This document shows, one piece after another, positions 9,793 through 18,735 of a stretch of 64,000 bases of DNA. Position numbers and translations under genes: made by a program. The notes under the pieces are model-generated. The model was not told where the DNA came from. It saw only the letters and a list, made by a program, of their open reading frames with translations, and searched no databases. Numbering within the stretch: the stretch's first letter is position 1; each line of letters starts with the position of its first letter. Source of the DNA: Deinococcus deserti VCD115 (GTDB lineage: Bacteria; Deinococcota; Deinococci; Deinococcales; Deinococcaceae); the NCBI RefSeq assembly GCF_000020685.1, contig NC_012526.1, positions 1,342,001 through 1,406,000 of the forward strand, written 5' to 3'.

Positions 9793-9860
9793 GGTGCTGA
9801 GACCCCCAAAGACGAACGGAAGCACCTTCACGGGCTTCCTGTGAGCGCGGAGAACCACTC

Positions 9861-9908
9861 AACGACAAACCCGCCAGCCTTGATGGTGCCGGGGGGTTTG
9901 TCGTTTTG
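9861..9908. terminator. Terminator downstream of the excisionase gene
   Basis: AACGACAAACCC pairs with GGGTTTGTCGTT across a 21-base interior that itself has paired bases; TTTT follows on the plus strand. It lies three bases beyond the excisionase stop codon. Confidence 0.65.
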
Positions 9909-9910
9909 GG

Positions 9911-10111
9911 TCAAGCAGCGGTGAGGGAGTCAAACCAGCGTTCAGCATCTTCATGGCGAATGCGGATGGTCACGCCAAACTTGCCCGCCTTCAAGGTTCC
10001 TTCCTTTACGGCGTTGTACACGTGTGACCGGTGGACGCGGTACATCGCGGCAACTTCGGTCACGGTAAGGACGAGGGGGCGAGGGGTAGGGGTCAGGTTA
10101 TGGGTATCCAT
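9911..10111 (-). CDS. Excisionase-family helix-turn-helix protein
   Basis: 66 residues dominated by one MerR/HTH_17-type DNA-binding domain: LTVTEVAAMYRVHRSHVYNAVKEGTLKAGKFGVTIRIRHEDAERWFDSL. This is the usual form of excision directionality factors and small element regulators. It lies 283 bp from attR, opposite the integrase end, as expected for an Xis. A textbook promoter (TTGACA, 17 bp, TACGAT) precedes it with a palindrome over the -35 box, so self-regulation is plausible. Xis versus transcriptional regulator cannot be decided from sequence. Confidence 0.8.
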   Translation of the reverse strand: MDTHNLTPTPRPLVLTVTEVAAMYRVHRSHVYNAVKEGTLKAGKFGVTIRIRHEDAERWFDSLTAA

Positions 10112-10149
10112 AGGGTCTGATCTCTTTCGATGGGTTCACCTCGTCCGGC

Positions 10150-10188
10150 ATCGTAGTCGCATCAAATTCGGGTGTCAAGGTTTTGACA
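10150..10188 (-). promoter_or_regulatory. Excisionase promoter with palindromic operator
   Basis: On the minus strand TTGACA (10173-10178) and TACGAT (10150-10155) are exactly 17 bp apart. The -35 box is one arm of TGTCAA-ggtt-TTGACA (10173-10188), so a protein bound to the palindrome would block RNA polymerase. Confidence 0.7.
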
Positions 10189-10244
10189 TGATTCGAAGAA
10201 CGTGTAAATCCATTGTGCTGCACGGTGTCTACGGGGTGCGCACG

Positions 10245-10265
10245 CGTGCCTATCTTGTGCCCAAA
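10245..10265 (+). repeat. Putative integrase arm-type site, right copy
   Basis: Matches 5186-5206 at 20 of 21 bases in the same orientation, 128 bp inside the attR core. Confidence 0.6.
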
Positions 10266-10393
10266 ATGGTTGAAACCGCATCGAATTCCATCACACTCCG
10301 CAAGCCGAGCGGACGGGCTGAAGTGCGTCCCAGCGGAGACCAACGATAGACCACCACACTTCGTGAAATGGCGTGCATCGGCCTGCCTTACAA

Positions 10394-10438
<45 letters not shown>

Positions 10439-10440
10439 GA

Positions 10441-10470
10441 AAAAACCTCGTCTAGGACGAGGTTTTTACT
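10441..10470 (+). terminator. Original tRNA-Val terminator, now beyond attR
   Basis: AAAAACCTCGTC pairs with GACGAGGTTTTT around a 3-base loop, two bases after the attR core. Before integration it would have followed the tRNA directly. Confidence 0.8.
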
Positions 10471-10730
10471 TTTAACGCTTTTGTATTGTTTGTTTGCCGA
10501 CAAATCCACCATGCGGTATTCACCTGTCGCTGATGCACAGTTATTTTCTGTTGGTGCAAAGGCCGAAAGAATAGTTGCAAGTAGCAATTACAAAAACGTA
10601 ACACTGTAGACACAGGCTAAAACCGCCGGTTTTTCATTTCTTCATTATTAATTCATACTTTATTTAATCGCTGCTTAATATTAGAAGATTTGCACTGACA
10701 TTAATTGCAGGCGCCGGGATAATTCCGCTT

Positions 10731-13700
10731 ATGTCTGGCAGCAATTCGGCCCCAAGTCCTTTTTTGAACGATCCTGAACGTGACCATCTTCTAGAGATGA
10801 TCGCGTACGGAGCACCATTTCATAAAGTTCTTGAAGCGGTTTGCCGCCTGGTTGAAGATCAGGTGCCGGACATCCGGGTCTCCATATTCCCTACCGATAT
10901 GTCTGGTCGTTACCTGCGGGGAATGGTGGCCCCTAGCCTTCCTCATGACTTCTGCGAACAGGTAGGCGAACTTGAGATTCAACCTCATGGGCCCAGCTGC
11001 GTGCGTACGGCCTACAGCGGTGAGATCACCATTGTCGAGGACACTCGGACGGATCCTCAATATCAGCCGTTCCTGAGCCTGATTCTTCCCAATCAACTCG
11101 TCAGTGCCTGGTCCATACCCATCATTGGCCGAAGTGGTGTTTGTCTGGGCAGTTTTGCGATGTATCACCGCGAGGTGCGAACCCCAACGGAAAAAGACAT
11201 CACGGTGCTCAAGCAGGCGGCCCTCATTGCCGCCATTGCTATTGAAGACTACCGGCAGGCAACGCGCGCACGCGAGGAGCAAGGTACGTGGGAAGAAGCG
11301 GTTCGGGCCGAGAAGCAGGCCCGGCTTCACGCGCTCGCCAGTGAACTTGCCCTGGAAGGTCCCGGGGAGCATGGACGGCTGGAAGACGAGTTCTGCAGTC
11401 TGTTTGCCCAGGCACTCGGGATCGAATCGGCTGCTCTGTGGCAGCAGGACCCGGCTGCTCCTCCCGGCTTGTTGAAGGCCGTGGGAATGTCTGGTGTGCC
11501 TACCGAGAAGCAGCACATTCTGCAGACCGCGCGCGTCAGCATCGAGCCTGGAAGTGTGGCTGAGCGGGCATACCAGGCTGGTCATGGCAAGCTGGTATGG
11601 GCGCACCGCGAGGACCCGATCGGTTCGTCCGGAGCGCAGTTGATGGAGACCTTCGAGGTCGAAACCCTGTTCTGCTGCGCGCTGCACACGTCGGCTACGA
11701 CGTACGGCCTGATGTACGGAATATCACGCACGCCCGTCACGCCCACCCCTGCGCAGATCGCAAATGCCGAGGCGATCGCCAGAATCCTGCTGGGTGGGTT
11801 CGAGCGCCATGATCTTCAGGCACAGGCCCGTGACCAGCGCTCGCTGATCGGGTCGGTGATGGACCACTCGCTCGACATGATCGCTACTCATGAAGCTGGC
11901 GTGTTCACCTCCGTCAGCCGTGCGTGCGAAGCCATCCTCGGGTACGCGCCAGAAGAGATGATCGGCCAGCCCGCAGATGCATTCATCCACCCGGACGATC
12001 TGGAGCGGACATACCAGGAAGCCGTGACCGTGCGGGATGACGGAGAGGTTGTTCTCAACTTCCGAAACCGTTACCTGCACAAGGATGGTCATAGTGTCTG
12101 GCTGGAGTGGAGCGGCAGGGTCACCGGTGAAACAAAGTTTTTGGGTATCGCGCGCGACATCACGCTGCAACGTGAACACGCAGCGCTGGTAGAAATGCTC
12201 CTGGAGCAGTCACTTGACCTGATCGTCACTGTGACCGTCAGCGACCGGGTGTTCGTGAACGTCAGCCCGTCCTCACGCGCCATTCTCGGGTATACGCCGG
12301 AAGAAATGATCGGCAAAACCGTTGAAGAGTTCGTCCATCCCGATGATCTTCAGACCGTTGCCGATATAGGGGCAGCACTCCAGGCAGGCACCGGATCATT
12401 GATGGGTTTCCGACAACGCTTTATGCATAAGCTCGGACATACCGTCTGGATAGAATGGGCCGGACGAATACTCCGTGATGACGTCTCTTTTGGCATTGGC
12501 CGCGACATCACACAGCAATATCAGCGTGACGAGCAACTAAAGACGGTGCGGCGGATGAACGATCGTTTCAGCGCCACGCTGGATCTGCAGGCACTCCTTG
12601 ACGCGCTTATTGAAGAAGCCTGCGGACTGATTGGTGCGGAGGGCGGCTGCGCCGGACTGTACAGGGATCAGGGTTTCTCCTGTGCCAGGTACTACGAGCA
12701 GGGCAGGCTGATTGACTTCAACTATACCTGGCCGGAAGGTCATGGGCTGACTGGGTGGCTGCTGGAGTACAAACGTCCGTACCTGACAAACGATGCGGTC
12801 AATGATCCAAATGTGATTCCACAGCTCCGGGAGGTTTTTGGGATTCACTCTGCCCTCGCTGTACCCATTCTTTCCGGGAACGGTGAGATGCTGGGGTTCA
12901 TCAACTTACATAACAAACGGAACGACCAGCCGTTTACAGCTGACGACCAGACGTCGCTCGAGGCGGTTGCTCAGGCTGCGACCACGGCCATACAGAATGC
13001 CCTTTCCATGATGAAGTTGCAGCATGCGCAGGAGCAGGTGCGCAAAAGCGAACGCTGGTACCGGGCCATAGCGGAAAACGAAACCAGTTTTGTATTTGTC
13101 GTTGATGCGGCGGGCATTCTCAAGTACGTCAGTCCATCGGTGTCACGTCACCTGGGATATGCTCCTGAATCTCTCGTCAATCGCTCGCTTTTTGACATCG
13201 TCGGCCCAAAATACGCCACGATTCTCCAGAAGCGCTTCGAGTTACGGCGAAGCGGTCAGGACTCGGACCTTACCGAGAGCGTCATTCTCCGGGTTTTCCA
13301 TGCCAACGGGAGCCGCCTGTGGCTGGAAGCAAAGGGCAGCAACCAGCTCCAGGACCCGGACATTCAGGGAGTGGTCGTCAACGCACGCGATATCACCCAC
13401 CTGCATGCCGCGAACCAGCAGCTGGAGATGGCGAAACGCGAACTGGAGAAACGTCTCGACCGCCTCACGGCGCTCCATGAAATCGACCTTGCGATCACGT
13501 CCAGCCTCGACATGCGGCTCGTTCTGAACGTCGTCCTTGACCAGACTCTCCAGCAGCTCGGCGCAGACGCGGCTACCGTCATGCTCGTGCGCCAGGGCAG
13601 TCAGGAGATGTACTGTGCAGCCAGCCGCGGCATTCGCAGTATGAACCTGAGACAGGCCACCGTGCGTCTCGGGGAGGACCTCGTCCTGGCCGGGCTTCTG

Positions 13701-14546
13701 CAGGAGCGCTCTTCGCAGCGTCTGAACCTGATGGATCACGTGGACAAATTGCAACGCCCGGACCTTGTCACTCAGGAGCGCTTTGTGGAGTACCACGGCG
13801 TGCCACTGATCTCAAAAGGGAAGCTTCTCGGCGTGCTGGAGATATTTGGCCGTTCCCCACTGCCAGAGGAGGCGGACTGGGTAGAGTTCGCCGAGATGCT
13901 TGGTCGCCAGACCTCCATCGCCATTGAAGACGCCAATCTCTTTCGCGACCTGCAGCACAGCAACCTTGAACTGACCCTTGCGTACGACCGCACTATTGAA
14001 GGTTGGGCACGTGCCCTGGACCTGCGCGATGAGGAAACAGAAGGGCACAGTCAACGGGTGACAGAACTGACTGTCCGTCTCGTGCGCGAACTGAATTTCA
14101 CCGAGGAGCAGATCGTACAGGTGCGCCGCGGTGCACTGCTTCATGACATCGGCAAAATGGGCGTCCCAGACAGCATCCTGTTGAAACCTGGGAAGCTCAC
14201 GGACGAGGAGTGGGTGATCATGAAGCAGCATCCTGAGCTCGCGCTGAACCTGCTCTCTCCCATTGATTTCCTGCGACCGGCGCTGGACATTCCGTACTCT
14301 CACCACGAGAAATGGGATGGAAGCGGCTACCCACGAGGTCTCAAAGGGCATGAGATTCCCCTGGCAGCCCGCGCGTTCGCGCTGGTGGACGTGTGGGACG
14401 CGCTTCGCAGTGACCGGCCTTACCGTAAAGGCTGGCCCACCGAGAAGATCACTCAGTACATCCAGGAAGAGGCCGGGCGGCACTTTGATCCCGAACTGGT
14501 TCCAGTATTCCTTCGCATGATCGACGCGCCAGCAGGTGGACTATGA
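10731..14546 (+). CDS. Multi-sensor HD-GYP phosphodiesterase (GAF-GAF-PAS-PAS-GAF-PAS-GAF-HD-GYP)
   Basis: A 1271-residue soluble signalling protein with no membrane segment. I read GAF at about 20-170, GAF 205-360, PAS 370-483 and PAS 484-602 (both with LGYxPEEMIG and HPDDL), GAF 609-765, PAS 775-890, a short coiled coil, GAF 912-1070 and HD-GYP 1094-1265. The phosphodiesterase motifs are intact: HD at 1138-1139 (LLHDIGKMGVPD), HHE at 1191-1193, DGSGYPRGLKG and RAFALVDVWDAL; only the usual glycine after HPEL is replaced by alanine. It should hydrolyse cyclic di-GMP in response to intracellular or gas/redox signals sensed by GAF and PAS modules. No GGDEF domain is present. It is preceded by an AT-rich region and stands alone. 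Confidence 0.93.
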   Translation: MSGSNSAPSPFLNDPERDHLLEMIAYGAPFHKVLEAVCRLVEDQVPDIRVSIFPTDMSGRYLRGMVAPSLPHDFCEQVGELEIQPHGPSCVRTAYSGEITIVEDTRTDPQYQPFLSLILPNQLVSAWSIPIIGRSGVCLGSFAMYHREVRTPTEKDITVLKQAALIAAIAIEDYRQATRAREEQGTWEEAVRAEKQARLHALASELALEGPGEHGRLEDEFCSLFAQALGIESAALWQQDPAAPPGLLKAVGMSGVPTEKQHILQTARVSIEPGSVAERAYQAGHGKLVWAHREDPIGSSGAQLMETFEVETLFCCALHTSATTYGLMYGISRTPVTPTPAQIANAEAIARILLGGFERHDLQAQARDQRSLIGSVMDHSLDMIATHEAGVFTSVSRACEAILGYAPEEMIGQPADAFIHPDDLERTYQEAVTVRDDGEVVLNFRNRYLHKDGHSVWLEWSGRVTGETKFLGIARDITLQREHAALVEMLLEQSLDLIVTVTVSDRVFVNVSPSSRAILGYTPEEMIGKTVEEFVHPDDLQTVADIGAALQAGTGSLMGFRQRFMHKLGHTVWIEWAGRILRDDVSFGIGRDITQQYQRDEQLKTVRRMNDRFSATLDLQALLDALIEEACGLIGAEGGCAGLYRDQGFSCARYYEQGRLIDFNYTWPEGHGLTGWLLEYKRPYLTNDAVNDPNVIPQLREVFGIHSALAVPILSGNGEMLGFINLHNKRNDQPFTADDQTSLEAVAQAATTAIQNALSMMKLQHAQEQVRKSERWYRAIAENETSFVFVVDAAGILKYVSPSVSRHLGYAPESLVNRSLFDIVGPKYATILQKRFELRRSGQDSDLTESVILRVFHANGSRLWLEAKGSNQLQDPDIQGVVVNARDITHLHAANQQLEMAKRELEKRLDRLTALHEIDLAITSSLDMRLVLNVVLDQTLQQLGADAATVMLVRQGSQEMYCAASRGIRSMNLRQATVRLGEDLVLAGLLQERSSQRLNLMDHVDKLQRPDLVTQERFVEYHGVPLISKGKLLGVLEIFGRSPLPEEADWVEFAEMLGRQTSIAIEDANLFRDLQHSNLELTLAYDRTIEGWARALDLRDEETEGHSQRVTELTVRLVRELNFTEEQIVQVRRGALLHDIGKMGVPDSILLKPGKLTDEEWVIMKQHPELALNLLSPIDFLRPALDIPYSHHEKWDGSGYPRGLKGHEIPLAARAFALVDVWDALRSDRPYRKGWPTEKITQYIQEEAGRHFDPELVPVFLRMIDAPAGGL

Positions 14547-14621
14547 ACCAGAATCACTCCGAAGGCTAAGAAAAGAGGCCTATCAAGAAATATTGACAAG
14601 CGAACATGGATCACACTTGCG

Positions 14622-14885
14622 TTATCGTGTGAGCGCGAACTGACTCCAGGCCATCATACGGAGTGCTGTTCCCGTAGCTACCGCCAGAAGACGACCTTCC
14701 GTACGCCAGAAGGCCGCACCCGCAGCAACTCTCAGACTCAGGGTCAGTACCGCGAGGAGGACGCGACTGACCACCAGTCCATTGGGGCTGAAGTAAGCAA
14801 CAGCGCCTTCCGCGGCAAACAAGGCCACGAGCAGAATTGGCATCCAACCATCGTGCGAGTGTGCATTCTTCGAACGAATGATCAA
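14622..14885 (-). CDS. Possible small membrane protein (87 aa)
   Basis: The frame encodes MPILLVALFAAEGAVAYFSPNGLVVSRVLLAVLTLSLRVAAGAAFWRTEG with two or three hydrophobic stretches, codon use resembling host genes and a TTG start preceded by AAGG. A longer alternative frame on the same strand (14910-14611) is less protein-like. No family recognised. The opposite strand has no competing gene. Confidence 0.42.
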   Translation of the reverse strand: MIIRSKNAHSHDGWMPILLVALFAAEGAVAYFSPNGLVVSRVLLAVLTLSLRVAAGAAFWRTEGRLLAVATGTALRMMAWSQFALTR

Positions 14886-15230
14886 TGCCTTGGATCGGCG
14901 GTGCGATCAAAAGGGCTGAGGTTGGTTCACTTCCGCAGGTGACGAAGATCTGGCGGAGCCCCGAGCGCTCCAGGAAGCGGAATATGTCCGATGCCCACTG
15001 GAATGTTTTGCTTGTTCTGTCGAAGCACCTCGTTTACCTGTGATACGCGTCATAAGCTACACGAGTGCAGGCGGGAATAGGCTGGTTCCGACCTGACGAC
15101 GCCCACTGGTCAGAGATTGTTGTGAACCAGACCTCGAGTTCGGATTTTTGACATTCAGGCGCACGTTATCGGCTTTGCTACGTGAATTAAGAAAACCGTA
15201 AGACTCCATAAGTAGTCTTGGTTCACGAAG
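14886..15230. other. Intergenic stretch without a recognisable gene
   Basis: 345 bp between a possible small membrane gene and the gene at 15231. A TTGACA at about 15149 lacks a convincing -10 at 17 bp. I see no RNA gene or repeat here. Confidence 0.5.
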
Positions 15231-15461
15231 ATGCTATCTGTCAAACTTCATCTGGCTGGCGGCGATGTAATCGCCTTGAACATGACTCTCTCTCAGAAGA
15301 ACCGGATCAGCCGGACTATGAATCAGAATCAGCTTCCAACCACTCCCTTCACAACTCAGGTGAATGGCTTGGACATTGAAATTCCATGGCGCTCGATTGC
15401 CTACCTGTCTTCTGGACCACAAGTCCAGTTGGCACAGATGCAACAGGAAGCCGCCGATTAA
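15231..15461 (+). CDS. Small hypothetical protein (76 aa)
   Basis: Encodes MLSVKLHLAGGDVIALNMTLSQKN...FTTQVNGLDIEIPWRSIAYLSSGPQVQLAQMQQEAAD. The alternating polar/hydrophobic pattern suggests a small beta-rich domain. It is followed at once by a good terminator, which supports a real transcription unit. Third-codon GC is lower than usual for the window. Function unknown. Confidence 0.55.
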   Translation: MLSVKLHLAGGDVIALNMTLSQKNRISRTMNQNQLPTTPFTTQVNGLDIEIPWRSIAYLSSGPQVQLAQMQQEAAD

Positions 15462-15474
15462 GGTTCAGCCCTAA

Positions 15475-15499
15475 AGCCCCGCCCTGTGCGGGGTTTTTC
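15475..15499 (+). terminator. Intrinsic terminator
   Basis: GCCCCGC pairs with GCGGGGT around CCTGT and is followed by TTTTT. It ends the small gene at 15231. Confidence 0.8.
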
Positions 15500-15516
15500 T
15501 GTTTCATGCCCAGGCG

Positions 15517-15729
15517 TTACATTTTTCGGGTCGGAGGGATGCTGAGCATAATTTCGTCGCGGAGCATGGCGGCTTCCTGAGCCGGCATTCCACAATCGTC
15601 GAGGTAGAGCAGGACGGCCTGACCTGCGGAAGCGAGTGCCTCTTCAGGGTTTTCGATGTTGGCAAACATTGCCCAATACAGTTTGAACAAGTGGTGGGCC
15701 GTTGCCCTGACAACCTGACTGATGTCCAT
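15517..15729 (-). CDS. Small hypothetical protein (70 aa)
   Basis: Encodes MDISQVVRATAHHLFKLYWAMFANIENPEEALASAGQAVLLYLDDCGMPAQEAAMLRDEIMLSI, predicted to be all-helical and acidic, with a regular amphipathic pattern that argues for a real protein. Convergent with the 76-aa gene, the two sharing the intervening hairpin region. No family recognised and no neighbours that suggest a role. Confidence 0.55.
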   Translation of the reverse strand: MDISQVVRATAHHLFKLYWAMFANIENPEEALASAGQAVLLYLDDCGMPAQEAAMLRDEIMLSIPPTRKM

Positions 15730-16081
15730 TCTGCACTCTACCGATCGGCCTGCATTTCTCAGTGAGTGTGGAAGGTGGACGGTTGACCATCTTCATTTGC
15801 TTGGAAGCGACCAGAAGGCACTGAGCAAAAAGCTGGGTACTACAGCCCGGTGATCCGCCCCAGGGCCAACATGCAGTTTCAGGGGACTGACCTTTCAGTT
15901 CTCCTGAAACGAGAATCTGTTGAGGTCGCGACCTTACACTCAGCGCCGAATTGGAGTCCCGGCTTCCAGCAGGTCGGCAGTATGCCCGGGCCGCAGAATG
16001 CTCAAGCCGTCCCGCCCCAGGGGGCAAACGCCAGACACGTGTGCGCTGCCGTCCTGCCGTATGCGAAAAGCAGAATAGTTT
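15730..16081. other. Intergenic stretch without a recognisable gene
   Basis: 352 bp upstream of the 15517-15729 gene. The open frames here have poor composition and no ribosome sites. No repeat or RNA element seen. Confidence 0.5.
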
Positions 16082-16318
16082 TTAGAGGAGACGGAACCGG
16101 CCTCGACTCACCCGCTCCAGGTCCTTGTATTTCCCTGCTTCCGGCCCGGCGGCGTTAACGCACATCTGCGTGCTGACGTGCCGACGGATCGTGGTGTCGA
16201 GATGTGTGGTTCCGCGTGCCCGCATGGCAGCCACGATGTCCTGGATGGAGAAGGTGTTGTCGGCGTGCTGTCTGCTCAGAATGCGAGCAACAACCAGAAT
16301 CTCCTCGCGGCATGTCAT
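16082..16318 (-). CDS. Small winged-helix-like protein (resembles DUF7669)
   Basis: 78 residues: MTCREEILVVARILSRQHADNTFSIQDIVAAMRARGTTHLDTTIRRHVSTQMCVNAAGPEAGKYKDLERVSRGRFRLL. The pattern CREEIL...F..QDIV..MR.RGT....TIR.HV...MC.NA....YKDLERV.RGRFRL matches a small domain I recall as DUF7669, often found alone or fused to nucleases and probably a DNA-binding winged helix. I start at 16318; an open extension upstream has no coding character. A role in DNA binding is inferred from fold resemblance only. Confidence 0.65.
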   Translation of the reverse strand: MTCREEILVVARILSRQHADNTFSIQDIVAAMRARGTTHLDTTIRRHVSTQMCVNAAGPEAGKYKDLERVSRGRFRLL

Positions 16319-16589
16319 ACACCTATTCTCGCTCAGGGACAGAGGGTCATTGCAAGATGACTGTTCGGCTCCTCTGGCGGTGAGGTCGTGTTTCGTCTTC
16401 CGGCAACTCAGAAACGAGACACCATATTCGTTCTGGTCCAGCATCCTGCCGGATAGAGGAGAGGTTCGCCTTCGTACGGGACTCAGCCGCGACTTCTGGC
16501 ATTGACACATGGGTGGGTCTGGCCGGGCTGCGTGCATCAACCCTTGATTACTCCAGATCCCGCAAGGGCACCGTTTTCATTGTGGCTTA

Positions 16590-18254
16590 ATGGTGTTCGA
16601 GGTTCTTGTGAGAGAAAAAGCTGGCCTGGTGGTGTTCTGTCTGATATTTGCCGTGATGTTCGGGGGCGGTGGAGCTCTGGCAACGGCTCAACTGGTGGGC
16701 ATGATCAGCAACTGGACAGCTGCGCGTAGCTGGGTGGCGGTTCCGGCTCAGGTTCTGGAGGCTGAGCTGAAGACCGAACCTGGTCGAAAGGGGAAAACCT
16801 ATGAGGCAACGACCCGCTACGCTTATACCTTTGGTGGGCAGACCTACGAATCATCGCGCCTCGGCATTGGTCCAGGGGGCGACAGTATTGGTGACTGGCA
16901 GCGTTCCCAGCACCTTGCACTTCTTGCTGCCCTGAATCAGGGTCGTCAGGTCACCGTGTGGGTCAACCCTTCGGCACCGTCACAAGCAGTGTTCAACCGC
17001 GAGCTAAGGATCGGACAGGTGTTGTTCTGGTTGCCATTTGCCTCTCTGTTCTCCCTGATAGGGCTGGGGGCCCTCTGGGGGGTTTGGTGGGCGATCCGCT
17101 CCAGGCCCGCTGGAGCTATTCCTCCCAACCCACCCCGTATTTCATCTGACGAGCGCCAGGGTCTGTGGGCAACCTTCTGGTTTGTACTGTGCTGGAATCT
17201 GCTGGTCTTTCCCATTGGAGCGATGGTGCTTGTGGAACACGGGCTCTGGGGCAGCCATCTGGTGGTGCTGATCTTTCCACTCATTGGTCTTGCACTTGTG
17301 CGGTGGCTGATCCTGAAGGCGCAGAACAGGCGCCGTATCGGTCGCACGTCGCTTGTCCTGGCTCCAGCGCAGCCGGTCTGCGGAGTGCCTCTGTTCGCCC
17401 AGGTCGAGTTCGGGAAGATACCTCAGGAGGGGGAGTACACATTGCACCTGCTCAACGAGCGGATCGTTCAGGGTCGCAAACACAGACGCACTCACCTGTT
17501 GTGGGAACAGGAGGTTCGGGTATGGGCCGGCAATGGGACATTGACCTGCCGCTTTGATCCCCCTGCAAGCGCTCAGTCCAGCGCGGTCAATGGGCGAGTG
17601 CTCACCTCCTGGCGTCTTAACCTGAGATGGCCTGACGGAAAAACCAGCCGGAATTTCCCGCTGACAGTCATGCCAGCCAGCAGTCAGATGTCTGAAGCCG
17701 CAGCTGCCGCGCACCACCTGCCAGAAGTCAAGGAGGTCGACCGGTCAGAAGCAGTCGCCATGCCTGCCTCTGTGGGGGTCTTGGTACCCCTGTCAGACGG
17801 GCTGCGCATTGAGTATGCGGTTGGCCGGCACCGCGCGTCGGCCAGGGCCATGTTGACCATAGGTGTGCTTTTCTGTGCGGTTGCTGGCCTGCTGGCAGTT
17901 CGCTCTGGGAGCAGTGTGATGTCCCTGCTGCTTGGTCTGACCAGCCTGGGCCTGCTGGTGACGGGTATCCGTTCGTGGACCACGCCTCTGCGAGTAGAAG
18001 CCACATCTCAGTTCCTGACAGTGCGCGGTATCACTGCGTACAAACGTCTGAATGAACAATGGCCAGCTTCATCAGTGAAGCAGATTGTGCCGGTGGTTGA
18101 AGGTTCCAGCGGCGCTGACCATGACCAGCGGTACTCCTATGCTTTGCAGGCCGAACTCAGTTCTGGCGGGAAAGTTATCCTGGGCAACGGCATCAGTTCA
18201 CGGGCTGTAGCTGAAATGCTGGCGCAAAGGATTCGGGATGCACTTGAGAAGTAA
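16590..18254 (+). CDS. DUF3592 domain membrane protein (554 aa)
   Basis: N-terminal membrane helix (about residues 10-30), then an extracytoplasmic DUF3592 domain (SWVAVPAQVLEAELKTEP...TRYAYTFGGQTYESSRL...GRQVTVWVNPSAPSQAVFNREL), a second helix near 145-165, two more around 195-240, a beta-rich middle region (PVCGVPLFAQVEFG...YTLHLLNERIVQ) and a pair of helices near 420-460. DUF3592 proteins are widespread but of unknown function, often linked to envelope processes. The start has no strong ribosome site. A hairpin terminator about 145 bp downstream follows the gene. Confidence 0.75.
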   Translation: MVFEVLVREKAGLVVFCLIFAVMFGGGGALATAQLVGMISNWTAARSWVAVPAQVLEAELKTEPGRKGKTYEATTRYAYTFGGQTYESSRLGIGPGGDSIGDWQRSQHLALLAALNQGRQVTVWVNPSAPSQAVFNRELRIGQVLFWLPFASLFSLIGLGALWGVWWAIRSRPAGAIPPNPPRISSDERQGLWATFWFVLCWNLLVFPIGAMVLVEHGLWGSHLVVLIFPLIGLALVRWLILKAQNRRRIGRTSLVLAPAQPVCGVPLFAQVEFGKIPQEGEYTLHLLNERIVQGRKHRRTHLLWEQEVRVWAGNGTLTCRFDPPASAQSSAVNGRVLTSWRLNLRWPDGKTSRNFPLTVMPASSQMSEAAAAAHHLPEVKEVDRSEAVAMPASVGVLVPLSDGLRIEYAVGRHRASARAMLTIGVLFCAVAGLLAVRSGSSVMSLLLGLTSLGLLVTGIRSWTTPLRVEATSQFLTVRGITAYKRLNEQWPASSVKQIVPVVEGSSGADHDQRYSYALQAELSSGGKVILGNGISSRAVAEMLAQRIRDALEK

Positions 18255-18735
18255 AAAGCGAACTCAGGCGCCCCGATTTTTCAGCTGTGTTCAGCGCTGC
18301 GTCCCGGACGTGGCGACCATCATCAGAACCCTGCGCAGCTTCACAGCATGTGGCCACCGACCACAGAACCACCTGCACATCCGACCGAGTCAGAGAAGAG
18401 CCCCCGGAGCGTTCAGCGGGGGCTTTGGGTGGCGCGGGTCTGGTGAGTCATCACTGGTGTTCGTCGCTCCGACGAGCCGGATACAGTACCGGCAGCAGCA
18501 TGAATGGCAGAATTACAGCTCCGGCAGCGAGGAAAACTTCCATGGCGACAGTGTGCCGGTACAGGCACTCCACAGGATGATTGCGACCTTTACGGGGCGC
18601 CCAGCGGAGATTGAGCAAGCGTCAATCTTGTAGGCGCACGGCTCCCTGCCCCCGGTGGGGGCATTGTGCGCCGCGCACTGCGCACGGCAGAATTTTTAAT
18701 CAGGAACGGGGTGTCGGGTCCCCAGAGGTTGTCAA
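18255..18735. other. Intergenic region between DUF3592 gene and spoVS
   Basis: 480 bp. It holds one clear terminator (18397-18427). The right part contains GC-rich inverted repeats such as CCCCCGGTGGGGG near 18650 and an AT-rich AATTTTTAATC stretch that probably belongs to the spoVS promoter. No gene recognised. Confidence 0.5.
18397..18427 (+). terminator. Intrinsic terminator
   Basis: AGCCCCCG pairs with CGGGGGCT, followed by TT. It lies about 145 bp after the DUF3592 gene. Confidence 0.6.

Noticed and set aside
9140..9810. Target-site duplication of the inverted-repeat unit
   Set aside because: I compared flanks allowing for 0-3 extra terminal bases; nothing longer than two bases matches.
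10098..10343. 81-codon minus-strand frame overlapping the excisionase promoter
   Set aside because: It covers the promoter, the operator and an arm-type repeat and has no coding character.
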